This document shows positions 1 to 11,864 of a DNA stretch of 64,000 bases, piece after piece. The number at the start of each line of letters is the position of its first letter. Position 1 is the first letter of the stretch. This DNA comes from Calvatia gigantea (taxonomy: Eukaryota; Basidiomycota; Agaricomycetes; Agaricales; Lycoperdaceae), in NCBI GenBank assembly GCA_025093985.1, contig JACAAK010000013.1:620001-684000 (forward strand). The letters are read 5' to 3'. Made by a program: the position numbers and the translations under genes. The notes beneath the pieces are model-generated. The model made no database searches. It saw nothing but the letters and a program-made list of their open reading frames with translations, and was not told where the DNA came from.

Positions 1-374
1 GTGGACTGATCCAGGGCATGAAGGATGGCTGGAATGTGTTGGCTGGTGGAGGAAGATGCATTGGTGAATCCTGCATACATGTTGGCGAAGATAATGTAGA
101 CAGTGGTGAGGGTGATGTGTCAGTTGATGACCAAACATTTGTTCTGGGCTGTAATGGTTTCAATTTCACTGTTGGTAGCTTGGTTGACATCTTTGAGGAG
201 GGCTTCAAGTAACCCTTGTACTAGAGATGGTGTGTTGGCAAGGTTATAGCAAGTTTCCTGGGGAGCAGGTGCTTGGCTATTGCCTAGTTCTGGGAATGGG
301 ATGGACAAGATTCTGGTTGGGGTAGGGTGAATAAGGGAGTCAATAGCAATTTGGTTGGATTGGGAGGAGGGCAT
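1..374 (-). pseudogene. ORF3 of Gyp1-A (5' part only)
   Basis: First 124 codons of the third ORF of Gyp1, starting at the ATG at 374 shortly after the chromodomain. The N terminus matches ORF3 of copies B, C and E (MPSSQSN then a Pro/Ser/Thr-rich stretch and a helical region). At least one in-frame stop is present near codon 85. The rest lies beyond the window edge. Function unknown; see the B copy for a full description. Confidence 0.75.
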
Positions 375-3300
375 GTTTGCTTATTTCTCTTGTCTGGGCT
401 GTTTGTTGGATGCTTTTTTGTGTTTTCTACTCCCCTTTTTATGGGTATCCTCTGGATGCCTCTTTAGGTAGTTCTGTATGGTAAGTTTGTTTGCTGGTTG
501 GTTTGTTGGATGTGTTTTTAGACTTTCTATCCCCCTTTTTATGAGTATCCTCTAGATGCCTTTTTAGGTAGTCTCATATGGCATCTTTTGCATTTCCTAG
601 GTTGGACTCTGCTGTCTACATATCTTCTTCATTACTATACCCCTTCCAGTGGACTAAGAATTGGTAGCCCCTTCCTTGTTTCCTTTTTCCATGGATCTCA
701 TCCACTTTATACTCCTCTTTATTATTGATGATCACTGGGTCAGGCGCTGATGGTTGTTTCTGACTCAGGAACTTGGCCTTATATGCTAATGTCAAGAGCT
801 GTTTGTTGAAGACATTTTGGATGGCCTATCCTTCTGATAGTACTAGCCAATATACTGCTTCTCCTATCTTTTCCTTAATAAGGAAAGGTCCATACTATTT
901 CTGGCCTAGCTTCTTTGATGTCTGATTAGTATGGATGTTTGTGTTCTCAAGCCATACTGCATCACCTGTTTGATATGACTTGCTATAGGTTTTATTGTGG
1001 TCATGTTGCTGTTTCATCTTTTCTTGGTATGTATGTAGTGCTGATGAGATGTTGTTTTGAGCAGCTTGAAGTTGTTTCAGGAATTCTGTTGCAGCAGGGT
1101 TATCTGTTGGTGGCTTGTTCTTGCTCTTCCATGGGTGTCTTCTATAGTTTAGAAAGAATGGCATTTCTTGCATTCTCCCATGTTGTTTGTCATTGTACTG
1201 GAATTCTGCAATGGGGAGCCATTCTGCCCAATTATCCTGATCGTAGTTGCAGTATAAGTGGATGTACATTTCTACTTTTCTATTGATGCATTCTGTCTGT
1301 CCATCTGTTTGCAGGTGGTATGCTGTTGATAGATTATGTTCTATGCTGAGCCCCTTGAATAGCTCCTTAGTGAATTCTGATGTGAATTGGGGTCTTTGGT
1401 CACTGAGCACTTTCCTTGGTAGTCTGTGTAGCTTCCATATCTCATCTTGGTATATCCTTGTGATATCTTTGGATGAAATGTCCATTGTCATCACTATAAG
1501 TCATATTATTTTTGTAAAATGGTCAATGATGACTAGTATCATGTCTTTTCCTTTTGATTCTGGTAGTAGTCCGATCATATCAATGCTAATTTCTTCCCAA
1601 GGTCCATTTGGTATTGGGAGGGGATGCAGCAGTGATTTGAGCAGTGTTATCCTTGTTTTGTTCTTCTAGCAAGATTGGCAATCTCGAATGTACCTTTTTA
1701 TGTTGTTTCACATCATTGGCCACCAATAATCTTGGCTGATTAGCTCCATCATCCTGTGTTGGCCTGGGTGTCCCACATCTGGAACATTGTGGTATTATAT
1801 CAGGATTTCTTCTTGTAGCTTTTAATCTGGCAGAACATATACACTATTTTGTCTGTAGACTACTCTGTTGTCCTTGGCAAGTTTTGATTCCTGTTTTCCT
1901 AGTTCAGTGAGGACTGCTGTTTCGTATTGGGGTCTGTCCCAAATTTTCTCTAAGAATGCTGGTTTGAGGAATAATTCTGCCCATAGTAGTACAGAGTTGT
2001 CTATGCTTTCTGTTTGTAGCCAGCTTTCTCTGATTATAGTAACTAGTTTATCTTCTTGCTCTTCTGGTACTTGGTGGATTCAGGACAGTAGATTGGCCTT
2101 CATGTTTGTTTTCCTAGGCACATGTTGTAGTGTGAAATCATAGTCTTGTAATTGTAGGTACCATTGTGCTTGTTGTCTGTTTAGCTTCTGCAGCTCTTGG
2201 TAGTACTTTAGGTTTTCGTAATTGGTCCATATTTCAAACTTTTCTTTGGCATCTAGTAGATAGTGTCTCCACTCTTTCAGGGCATGGACAATGGCTAGCA
2301 GTTCCTTGTCATATATTTTATAGTTGCATTCTGCTGGTGACAGTGTTCATGAGGTAAAGGCAATTGGATGCCATTTGTCTTCTTGTAACTGTGATAGTAC
2401 ACCTCCTAGTGTGTAATCTGACATGTTGACTTCTACCCTGAATTGGCCTTGTTTTTGTGGTAGTATCAGGACCAGTTCTTTGGTGATACATTTCTTGAGT
2501 TGGTTGAATGCAGCTTGATGCTCCTGGTTCCATTCCCATGTGGCTGTTCCTTTAAGCTTGTTTAATGGTCCTACAATTTTGCTGAAAATTTTGATAAAGT
2601 GTCAGTAATAATTGGCAAAGCCCAGGAATCTTTCTATCCCTTTGGTGCTTTTTGGCTTGAGCCAGTCTCATACCAATTTGACTTTCTCTTCTTCTATTTC
2701 AATCCATCCATGTTCTACTTTGACTCCTAGCATTGGGATTTCTTCTGCATCAAATATGTATTTGGTTTGCTTGAAGCACAAGTTGTATTGCGCTGCTTGC
2801 TTTAGGAATTGTATTATCCATTTCCTTAACTGTTCCTTTGTGTTGCCTAGGATTGCAAAGTTGTCCATGTAATTTACGATATCTCTGTTTTATAGGAGGT
2901 CATAGAAGATGCTTGTCATTATTCTGGAGAAGGTTCCTGGTGAGTTGCTGAGGCCAAAGTATATAACTGTTAGTTCAAAAAGTCCCTCATTGGTAAGAAA
3001 TGCTGCTTTCCATTTATCTCCTTCTTTGATCCTGACATTGTTATATCCCTAGATAATGTTAAGTTTATTGAAGTATTTTGCTTTCCCTAGTCTGTTGATT
3101 ACTTCCCTGATTCTTGGTAGTGGGGTCTTGTCTTTGATTACTATGTTGTTTAGTCATCTATAGTCTTGGATCAACCTCTTGGAGCCATCTTTCTTGGGGA
3201 TAAAGAAGGTTGGTGCTATATATGGGGATTTTGATGGCTCTATTCATCTTGACTCCAGGTTTTCCTTGATGAATGCTTTGAGTTTGTCCTGTTCCTTGAC

Positions 3301-3760
3301 TGTCATGTTGTATGTTCCTGCACTTATTTCCTTTGGGACATCTTTAGTTAGGACTATCTCGTGGTCCTATTTGGTTCATTCTGGGAGTTTGTTGAATGTT
3401 GTTTTATTAAACAGATGTGTGAATGGTTGTATGTAATTAGGTAAGTCCTCTGGTTTGGTCAGGTCTGGTTCATCTTCCTTTTCCCATAAATCTTCTGTGG
3501 TGGCCATGTTTCATATTTTTTCCATGATAGGAATGTTCCAGTGTAGGAACCAGCAGTTTGGTGGGCATCAGGTGAACTTGATTTCTCCATTGTTCCAGTC
3601 TACCTCTGGATTGTGTTTGACCAGCCAGTCATGTCCTAAGAAGACTTCTGCTCAGTCTTGTAATTGTATGACTGAAACTTCAATTCTTTCCTGGTGTCCT
3701 TGGATGTTTATGTCAATCATGGCTGTTTCTGTTACTTTTCTGCCCTGATTTGGTGTTCCA
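375..3760 (-). pseudogene. pol: Gyp1-A pol remnant: RT, RNase H, integrase, chromodomain
   Basis: Minus-strand fragments in several frames reconstruct the usual chromovirus order. RT lies at about 3250-2600, with a Gly-rich block B and the catalytic box at 2860-2871. RNase H lies at about 2560-2170. The integrase zinc-finger region and DDE core lie at about 1850-1150, including the HLQTDGQTE segment. A GPY/F-type segment (GPFLIKEKIGE in sister copies) is near 880, and a chromodomain matching the aromatic-cage pattern of copy C is at about 740-560. The RT box reads Tyr-Met-Asp-Asn, where copies B, C and E read Tyr-Met-Asp-Asp. Loss of the second Asp should abolish polymerisation. Frames shift repeatedly, so no full product exists. 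Confidence 0.9.
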
Positions 3761-3788
3761 TCTGCATTTAATACCAGAATTTGTTGTT

Positions 3789-5170
3789 TCAGTTTCTGAG
3801 TGGGAAGTCTTCTTCATCTACTAATTTTTTGCTAATGCTGCTGGTAGTGCACCCCAAGTCTACAATTGTGTTCACTGTGACTTCCTTTTTTGCTGTTTGT
3901 ATTTTTCCTTTTAGGTTTAGTTCACACTTTCTTCTCTGGGGAATCATATAAAATTTGTCTGATATCTTAGAGACAAGCTTCTTGACTCTCAAGGTAGCAC
4001 CTACTTGGAGTCCTTGGAAAAATCCTTCCTTTCTTCTTCCTTGGTATCCTCTATTCCTTGGACTTGGACTTTCTTGGGTGCAGTGCAGGCTTTGGCTATA
4101 TGTCCCTTCTTCCTGCAATTATAGCATGTTAATCCCTTGGGTTTCTTGCAGTCTTTGGCGATGTGGCCAAAAACACCACAATTGTAGCATTTTGGCTCCC
4201 CTTTGTCATTGAAAATGTGACACCTGCTTCCTATTTCCATAGGTTTGCCTATTCCTCCATAGGTAGTGCTGGAGCTAGTTTTCTTGTCTCCTCAGTATTC
4301 AGATGCTTTGTATCCTTGTCTGACAGAAAGTATCGCCTCCTTCCATTCTGCATATGTGTCTGGTCTAGCAGTGGATGGGTATCCAGTGATTGTGTGTATG
4401 ATATCCTGCCAGGCAATTTTCCTGAGCAGGAACATGGCATGTTTACTGTTGGTTTTTGCCTTGCTTTTCAGGACTTCAAACTCAATTAGATAATTGGCTG
4501 TGTTTCAATTTCCTTGTTTGAATTTTTTGATCTGCTATTCTACTTTACTGTTTGATGCGTCATCTGAGAAAGTCCTCCTGAATTCCTCTGAGAAAATTTT
4601 CCAATCTACTAAGTCTTCAGACTCTAGGATTGCTAGTGCCTTCATGGCTATGTATGCTCCTGCTATTCCTCCTCACAGCCTAGCTAGGACTGCTATGACT
4701 TTATCATTGGCTGAAGCAATCTTGTTGAACTTCATGAAGAGCATCATTGCTCTCCACCAATCATTGAATTTGGCACAGATTCTGTCAAAGAACCCTGGGT
4801 CCAGCACTAAGCCTTTCTCACTGGGTACTGGTGCTCATGCAGTGGCTACCATGTTGTCTGTCATTTCTAGTTCTGATTCTGTTGAGCTAGTGTCTTCTGA
4901 GCTTGTTTCATCTGATTCTGATTCCTCCTGTTCTTGTGCTGGGTTCTCCTGGTGTCCTAACTCTTCTTCTGCTAAGTCAAGTTCATTTAGAAGTTCTGAT
5001 ATCACTTCTTCTTCTGCTGGATTTGTTCCTTGAGTGTATTCTCTGGGTTTGTCGCATTTGGCTGTTTCTGCAGGTACTTCAGGGTTCTCTGCTTCTTTGT
5101 CTGAAGTTTCTGACTTGTCATCTGTGACTTCAAGATTCAGTTCTCTGTATTCATCTGGGTTTGAGCTCAT
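3789..5170 (-). pseudogene. gag: Gyp1-A gag and protease remnant
   Basis: The gag start is the ATG at 5170 (MSSNPDEYRE), the same start as in copies B, C, E and K. An acidic Ser/Glu-rich N-terminal region is followed by the retrotransposon gag domain (DDWWRAM, VIAVLARL, EEFRRTF in sister copies) and two CCHC zinc knuckles, [14 protein letters not shown] and CYNCRKKGHIAKAC, at about 4185-4090. The protease active site at 3852-3860 reads Asp-Leu-Gly instead of Asp-Ser-Gly. In-frame stops occur in the middle of gag, two of them at positions shared by all Gyp1 copies here. Confidence 0.9.
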
Positions 5171-5252
5171 ATACTAGCTCCTGGGTTTGTCATTTGTTCA
5201 GGCCTGTTTTAGCCTTTCCTTTTGCAAGGTGAGGTGGGGATGCTTAACCAAA

Positions 5253-5557
5253 TGTTACAACCTTAGTCTGAGTAAACCTCAGGTTACAACTTAGGCTAAG
5301 ACTTGAGGGCAAATAAGGGAAGAAGAACTAAATGGTTAAGTGTATTGAATACAGGAGGGTGTATGTACATTTAAGTATAGGAGGCATCCAGTTGAATGGA
5401 TAGAGTTAACTACATGAAACATCTGATGATAATGGCATAGTAGTTCTATAAGTCAATACTTGGAGATTGCTGGGATGTGAATAGGTGAAACAGGTATATG
5501 GAAGAGTAGGAATGCAGACAAGTACAGATCTGATGTGGTCAATGAAAGTTCACAACA
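5253..5557 (-). repeat. 5' LTR of Gyp1-A
   Basis: On the minus strand it begins TGTTGTGAAC and ends GTAACA (on the plus strand TGTTAC...GTTCACAACA). Length 305 bp, matching the other Gyp1 LTRs in the 3' two thirds (TATTTAAG-like TATA segment, CTTAGCC block, CTCAGACTAAGG end). It belongs to the LTR subtype whose U3 starts GTTGTGAACTTTCAT, shared with E, H and K. Confidence 0.93.
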
Positions 5558-5823
5558 ATTGGAGCATTATAAGTCAGTCTAGGTGGACCAATAGATTGTG
5601 TATAGTAATTTCTCATCATTCTGGGAGAATTTGTTTGCTTGGTAATCCTAGGTAAGGCCAGGGTAGGAAGGTCATGTTTGGTAGGGTAGTTGGCCTAGTT
5701 GGGATAGATTAGTTGGTATGGTCTGACCTGAGTCTGGCCAGTTCATTTGTCAGATGAAATAGGTACAACCTGATTTTCCTAGAGGTATTGGGCATAAGCC
5801 TGAGGTAATCCAAGGCTTCATGA
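5558..5823 (-). pseudogene. Fragment of the N-type ORF (gag-like)
   Basis: On the minus strand the sequence beginning at 5823 reads ALDYLRLMPNTS, which matches ALDYLRLISDTS of the ORF at 59285-59878. The match weakens after about 30 residues. The fragment is cut on one side by the Gyp2-D LTR and on the other by the Gyp1-A LTR, so both appear to have inserted into an older N-type sequence. Function unknown. Confidence 0.6.
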
Positions 5824-6138
5824 TGTTATAAACTTACCACATCCCTGGACTCTTTCTCTCAGCATATTAACCTTCTATTTAGACTTTCTCTTTTCCTTTC
5901 CATATACTCTGGTCCATTCTTTATTTATTTATCACATGTACTTCTACCTTTACTTCTTATGACTCACTCTGAGTCATGTTCCTGTTTCACCCTCATCTTT
6001 TCTCATCATTGGACATCTATCTACTTGTCCCTGTCTTCTTATGACTCATATCACCTTTTTCTATTCATTACCTTATCCCTATGACTCCTTAGATTACCAA
6101 TTAACCCATAGTAGTCTCACATTGACTCATATCTCTTT
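5824..6138 (+). repeat. 5' LTR of Gyp2-D, first half
   Basis: Begins TGTTATAAACTTACC and is cut by the poly-T of LINE J. The other half resumes at 14004. Together they give about 627 bp, close to the 628-bp LTR of copy I and longer than the 547-bp LTR at 60239. Confidence 0.88.
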
Positions 6139-6152
6139 TTTTTTTTTTTTTT

Positions 6153-6373
6153 CGGTAGGGAAAAACTGGATTACCAGTGCAGCTAACCACTTATAGCCCA
6201 GTGTGGGGTTCAGCTTCTTTTCCTTAACCATACCCACTAAAAACCCCCCTGTGCCACCTATCACAAGATAGTGCACATCCTGTGGCATTCAGGCATGTTA
6301 AAGAACAGCCTGGACCCAGCTATACTTGTATAGCCCCATTTACTCTGGGCAGGTCCAGTATGAGGTAGAACCT
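6153..6373 (-). other. LINE J 3' UTR
   Basis: About 220 bp between the ORF2 stop and the A-tail. No ORF. The sequence right next to the tail (CCAGTTTTTCCCTACCG on the minus strand) is the expected 3' end. Confidence 0.6.
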
Positions 6374-9300
6374 CTAAAATAAAATGGTGATTTCATTTGT
6401 CTTCTTATCTATCTTTGTCAGTATCTCATTTTGTGCCCATTTGTTCATGAAGTTTGTCTTTATCTTTTTTTGTGCTGGATATTTAGTTCTTTCTACTATT
6501 CTCCAGTCAATTTTTAGCTTGTTTCTTATTACTACTTTCCATTTTTCTATTGCTTGTGGTCCATCCATTATTGTTCCATTAAAGACTCTTTCATTTCTTA
6601 TTTTCCAGATTTCCCATATAGTTTCAGTCACTAGTTCTTTGAATTTCTCATTCATCCATGGTGGTGCTCCTAGGCTTCTGTTGACTAGGGGTACTGTCAT
6701 TGCACCTATGCCCATTATTATCCCTATATTTAGTTGTGGCCATGGTTGTATGCTGTGGAACTCTTCCCATAGTTCTTTTACTGCTTTCCATATGTGACTT
6801 GTCTGGTTTCATTCACAGTTTAATAGTATATGGTCTAGTGTTTCTAGTTCTCCACATGCACATATGGCCTTGTCCTCCCAGTTGGGGATGTTTAAGAAGA
6901 AGGGTCCACATTTTATTCTGTTATGGATTGCTTTCCATAGGAAGTCTCTTATTTTCATTGGTATAGGGTCTGAGTTTAGGGTTTTCCATATTATTTCCTC
7001 TGGAGGGATTGATTTGGTTGCCTCATTTAGGCTTTCTTTGATTATTCTTATGTTTCTTCTAGTTGTTTCTGTTTCTGGTGTTATATTCTTTGACTTGATT
7101 ATTAAGTTATATGTTGCTTTTTGTATCAGTTTAGTTAGCTTTGCTCCATCTCTTTTCAGTTTTTGGGGTATTTCTGGCATTTCCATGATAGGGATGGTAG
7201 GGTCATTTATCTTTTCTCTCAGTATTTCTTTAATTCTGTATAGAGTTTCTTTTTCTGTATTTAGACTTGGTGTTCTGACTTTTGCTTCCCAGTTCCTTTT
7301 TCTTAGCTGGGTTAGGAGGTACTTCCATTAATGTTTATTGTTGGTTTCAATAAAGTCAAGCTCTTCCCATTCTTGTACTTTATTATGGAAGCTGATCATT
7401 ACTGGACTTAGGTTTGTTATTATGCTAATTTCCCCTTCTTTTTCCAAGGCTTTGCCTATCGCTATTATATCTGCTTGGGGCCTGTTGAGGTAAGGGTCTA
7501 TTTTGGTTATCTCAAGGTCAGATAAGTTTCTTTGGGTTGCAATACCTATTAAAGATGGTTGGTTTTCATCATTTGACTTTTTGGAGTATGTTGTAGTGTA
7601 GACTTCTTTTGGTTGTCTGGTCCTTCTTGGGTATAACTTGATTGGGCTTGTTGATAGGTTATTTGTTTTCATGTTTCTTTTCTTGTATCTGTCTTGTGGG
7701 CCAAATATTCTGATTTCTCTTTCTGGGGTCCCCATAGTGACCATATTTGGGTTCATTGATATCTTGTCAGTTTTGGGGTTTATTTTCTCATTCATTGCTT
7801 TTTTTCTTGGAGTGTGGTCTAAGTTATATTCATCCCTCCAGTCATGGGGGTTAAGTTTTCCAGGGATACTGCTTATTAAGGTTTTGGCCATTGCTAGGCA
7901 TGCATTGTTGTTTATACAGTTTTCATCTCCTTTTCTTTCTATAAAGTTGTTTGTGTCCTTGACTGTTTTAATATCATGGTTTTCTCTAAGGCATTTAGAT
8001 GCTTTTTTGTTCCACATGTAGTTGTTTGTAATGGCAATGTGGTGCCATATTGGTAGTTGCTCTTTTGTTGCTATATTAGTCTTTAGGATATCATATCCCA
8101 CATTGTATTTTCTGCCTGCCTTCAGCATGGATCTGACAAATTTTGGGATTCTATTTCCTTTAGCTTCTGACTCATTCCATGACTGCATGATCCAACTCAT
8201 TTTACTAGTCTCATCAACCTTTGGTTGTTTTTGGGTATTTTTGAAGATAATTTGGTCTATTATGAATGCCCATTGGGGTCTTTCTGATTTTGGTGCTAAA
8301 TATTTTTTAAGCCACATAATGTTTATTGCTTCCATCCTGCTTTTAATATCAGGGATTCCCAATCCTCCTTTTTCTCTCGGTTGTGTTATATGTTCCCATT
8401 TCATTAAAGCTCTCTTTCCTTTCCTATATGTAGTCTCTCATTTGTTGTTCCATTTTAAGTTGGACATCTTTGGGCATATCATTGACAGTAGCTAGGAAGA
8501 GGGCTCTTGACTGTATTAGTGACTTTAGAATTAGTTCACTACCTCTATAGGATAGGTTCATTTTGCTCCATCTATTCATGATTCTCGCTTGAGTTTTCAG
8601 TATTTGATCCCATTGGGAATTTTGGTTAGTCTTGTTTTCTATTCAGGCTCCTAGTGTTCTTAGGGCTTCACCCTCTTTTACTACTCTAACATTGTCTTTT
8701 AGTGTTCCAGACTGTCTGTCATTTACTTTATGGGTTTCAATTACTTTCTTTCTGTATGTTTCTGTACCCATGGGAAGTACTTCTGTTTTATCTAAGTTGA
8801 ATTTTGCAGTTGAGGCTCTGCAGAAGTCTTTTATGATTTTGTTTAGGATATTAAGGTCATCTGATTCCTTTAGGTATATTAGTGTATCATCTGCAAAGAG
8901 GGATGCCAGTACTTTCTCAGTAGCTCCTTCTATTAAGAAACCTTGTAGTTCAGAGTTTCTAATTGCACTTGCTAGGGGTTCAATTGCAATGTCATACAAT
9001 AGATATGACATAGGACATCCTTGTCTTACTCCCCTTAGTATATCTATTTCTTTTGGTAGTGTTCCGTTTACCATGACTATTGTTCTTGCTTCCTTATATA
9101 GTTGTTTTATCTTGAATATAAATTCTGTTGGGAATCCAAACTTTTCAAGTACCTTCCATAGGTAATCACTGTGCAATTTTATCATATGCTTTTTCTTGGT
9201 CTAGAGCCATTATATACCCTATTTATTTCAAATTGGTTGCAGTATTCTATCATGGATTGTGATAGTCTTGTGTGGTCATATAGGCCCCTCCCTGGTATAA

Positions 9301-11401
9301 ATCCTACTTGGTTGGGATGTATTAGGTCTGGTGCTATAGTGCCCAGCTTTGTAGCTATTGATTTTGTTAGGAGCTTATAGTCAGCATTAGTTAGTGTTAT
9401 GGGTCTGTAGTTTTCTATTTTGGTCTTATCTTTTTTCTTATATAGAAGGTGCATTGCTCCTAGCACAAAGGTTGGTTCTTTAATTCCTTTTTCTTCTATT
9501 TCATTATATACTTTGGTTAGGATTTTGATAATGTTTGGTTGTCTTTCATATTTCTTTTCTGTAGATCCTTTGTTTTCTTTATATTCTTCATATTTGTTAT
9601 TCCAGTATTTGTAGAATTCATAAGGTATTCCATCAATTCCTGCAGCTACTCCATTATTGGACTTTCTCAGTGCTTCTATTACTTCTTCAGCCTTGGTTTT
9701 AGCTCCCATTGTTATTTTCATTTCTGGTGTTAATTCAGTTCTTACACATTCTAGGAAGTCATCTATATGTTGGGGGTCATTCAGTAGCCTTTCTGGTTCT
9801 GCTTGAAGTTTTTTGTGGTGGTTTGAGGCTATTTCACTCATTTGTTTTGTCTTTTGTATTATGGTTCCATTACTATTCTGTAGTGCCAGAATAGTCAAGG
9901 GGTGAGGGGCATTTTTATTTAGCTTGTAGAAGTATTTTGTGTTTCTCTCTCCTTCCTTTTTGAATCTCACTTTTGCTGATAATTGAGCACTATGGAGTCA
10001 GTCTCCCTCCATAGTTTCTAGTTCTTCCATTATATTGCTTAGGTCCTTTCTGCTATCTAATAGCTCTTGATTTGACTTTTTTAATAGGCTTATCAGTTCT
10101 TCTCTTTTTTGGTCTCTGTCTTTATATAATATTCTTTTCCTATTTTTAGCTTCTTCTTTGGCTATTGATTTTATTTCTTTTTTGGTGTCTCTCCATAAGG
10201 ATTGAATTGTGGATCTTTCAGTTGTGGGATACTTCAGTAGATCTTCAGCTTGTATCAAAATTTTTCTTATTCTTTGTACAAAGGTTTTGTACTCTAGTGT
10301 ATCTAGGTCTAATTTCCATAGTCCTCTTCCTATGTATGGCAGTCCTCTCTTTAGAAGATTAACAGTGGTCAGTCTATAGTCAGAGATTTTGGCTCCTTCC
10401 TGTACTTGCCAGTTATAGGAGTAATTGAACATATCTTGACTTACATAGATTCAGTCAATCCTTGAGAAGCTCTCCTTCTGGTTGTAGGTGTATTCTTTTG
10501 TATTAGGGTTGGTCATTCTCCATCCATCTATTAACTTGTATTTTTTGCTGATTTTTTGCCATTTTTCTACTAGTCTATTGTCATCTGTTCTGTGTGGGAG
10601 TCAGTCTAGTGCATCCTCCACAAAGTTGAAGTCTCCTAGTATTATTGGGTTTTCCAAGTTGTCTAGTGTTTGGAGTTTTCTATCTAGTTCTTTGATGAAT
10701 TCTAGTTTTGGTAGTGTATTATTTGGAGGGTATACATTTATTAAATCAAGTTCATGATCATCATATGAGACCTGTAGTCTCGAGGCCCTTCCTGGGATAA
10801 GTGTTGTATGAAACCAGATAGGTTGTTCTCCCTTAACATTAAGGAGGTCTTTGTTGATTATAAATGCTACTCCTGCTTTACTTCCTGAAGGGTTGCTTTC
10901 TATTATGATTTTAGGGTTCTCATTCATTAGCATTATATGTTCATCCTCATTTAATTTGGTTTCTTGGGTAGCTAGTACCAGTATTTGGTTCTTTCTCATT
11001 AAGGTTGTTATATCTTTATATTTGGAGAATTTATTGGTATATTGTTTTCCTTTGGTATTCAGAGTGCCTAATTTAATGCCTGCTTTGTGGCCTGGGGCTT
11101 TAAATGGTTTACAAGGTCGGGTTGGTATGGGGGTGATGGAGTTTTGCATATTTCCAGAGTTAGTCAACTCCTCGTAAACTGACTCCTGAGAGGCTCTAGT
11201 TATCTGTTCCTGGATCCTAGGGCCTCAGGTTGGATCTGGGCTTAAAGGATTGTTGAGGGACATTTGTCCTCCCATGTTTATACTGTTCACCTCTAAGCAT
11301 ATAACAGCAGATGGTGCAATCATCCCAATGTCACCATCCCACTGTTCATTCCAGTCAGGATGGCCAGTGCTTTGTGTATAGTTATTGTTTGTACTATTCA
11401 T
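6374..11401 (-). pseudogene. LINE J ORF2: endonuclease - reverse transcriptase, broken
   Basis: The likely start is the ATG at 11401 (MNSTNNNYTQ) and the end is at 6374, about 1,670 codons. The AP-endonuclease domain spans about 11080-10400 with LNTKGK, ATQETKL, GDFNF, a SRID motif followed by a stop, and SDYRLT. The RT spans about 9700-8650. It has LDQEKAYD (split by two frameshifts near 9190 and 9230), GVRQGCP and the catalytic FADDTLIYL near 8900. The 8404-7328 part may include a diverged RNase H-like segment (weak). A C-terminal zinc motif CACGELETLDHILLNC lies near 6860-6812. At least one stop sits where Arg is expected (SRID, then TGA). Confidence 0.9.
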
Positions 11402-11864
11402 GGTTTGGTTTGGTTTTGTTGTTTATGGTCACCACACCATTAGGGAGTCTTGTTATTGTTTGTCTCATCTTGTAGCCATGGTCTGGTCTTAATTTTTGGG
11501 ACTCTCAAGTTAGAGCATGTCTTAGCTATACCCATCTTTATGGCTTAAGTCTTTATATTAATGTTACTGTGTTCTCACTCATTGTATACTGTTTTGTGGT
11601 CATAGTTGTTTATTTGTATTCTGGGCTCATATGTTTATTAACTTGTTAGTTCATTTTAGTCATTATTGTCATTGGTTGTTAATGGTTGTAGTTAAGGATC
11701 TTGCATTAAGTTCATTTTTATTTGCTCATTCACTAATTTGTAGTGTTTGTTTATAGTTTCAGCTTATATTGATTTCATCAGAGTCCAAGTTTGTATGTGA
11801 GGGGGGTTAACATTGAGCAACTTAGCAACATAGTAAGAGTCCATAGGTACAGCTATAACTAGAT
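11402..11864 (-). other. LINE J spacer between ORF1 and ORF2
   Basis: About 460 bp of AT-rich sequence without a supported reading frame separates the ORF1 stop from the proposed ORF2 Met. It may include part of ORF2 upstream of that Met, but stops in all three minus-strand frames prevent a call. Confidence 0.5.

Larger units (their letters stand above)
1..5557 (-). mobile_element. Gyp1-A: chromodomain Ty3/gypsy retrotransposon, 3' end outside window
   Basis: Read on the minus strand this holds a 5' LTR (5253-5557), gag with two zinc knuckles, protease, reverse transcriptase, RNase H, integrase, chromodomain and the start of a third ORF that runs off the left edge. The same order is seen in complete copies B and E, so about 0.6 kb of ORF3 plus the 3' LTR should lie to the left of base 1. 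The coding region is broken by many in-frame stops and frameshifts. Two catalytic positions are also altered (protease Asp-Leu-Gly, RT Tyr-Met-Asp-Asn), so this copy cannot be autonomous. The right flank after the LTR reads ATTGG; the matching duplication cannot be checked. Confidence 0.93.

Noticed and set aside
7638..8495. Long plus-strand open frames over LINE J (and similar opposite-strand frames across all elements)
   Set aside because: Shadow frames: hydrophobic Phe/Leu/Ser-rich translations from the reverse of AT-rich coding sequence, with no domain and no start context.
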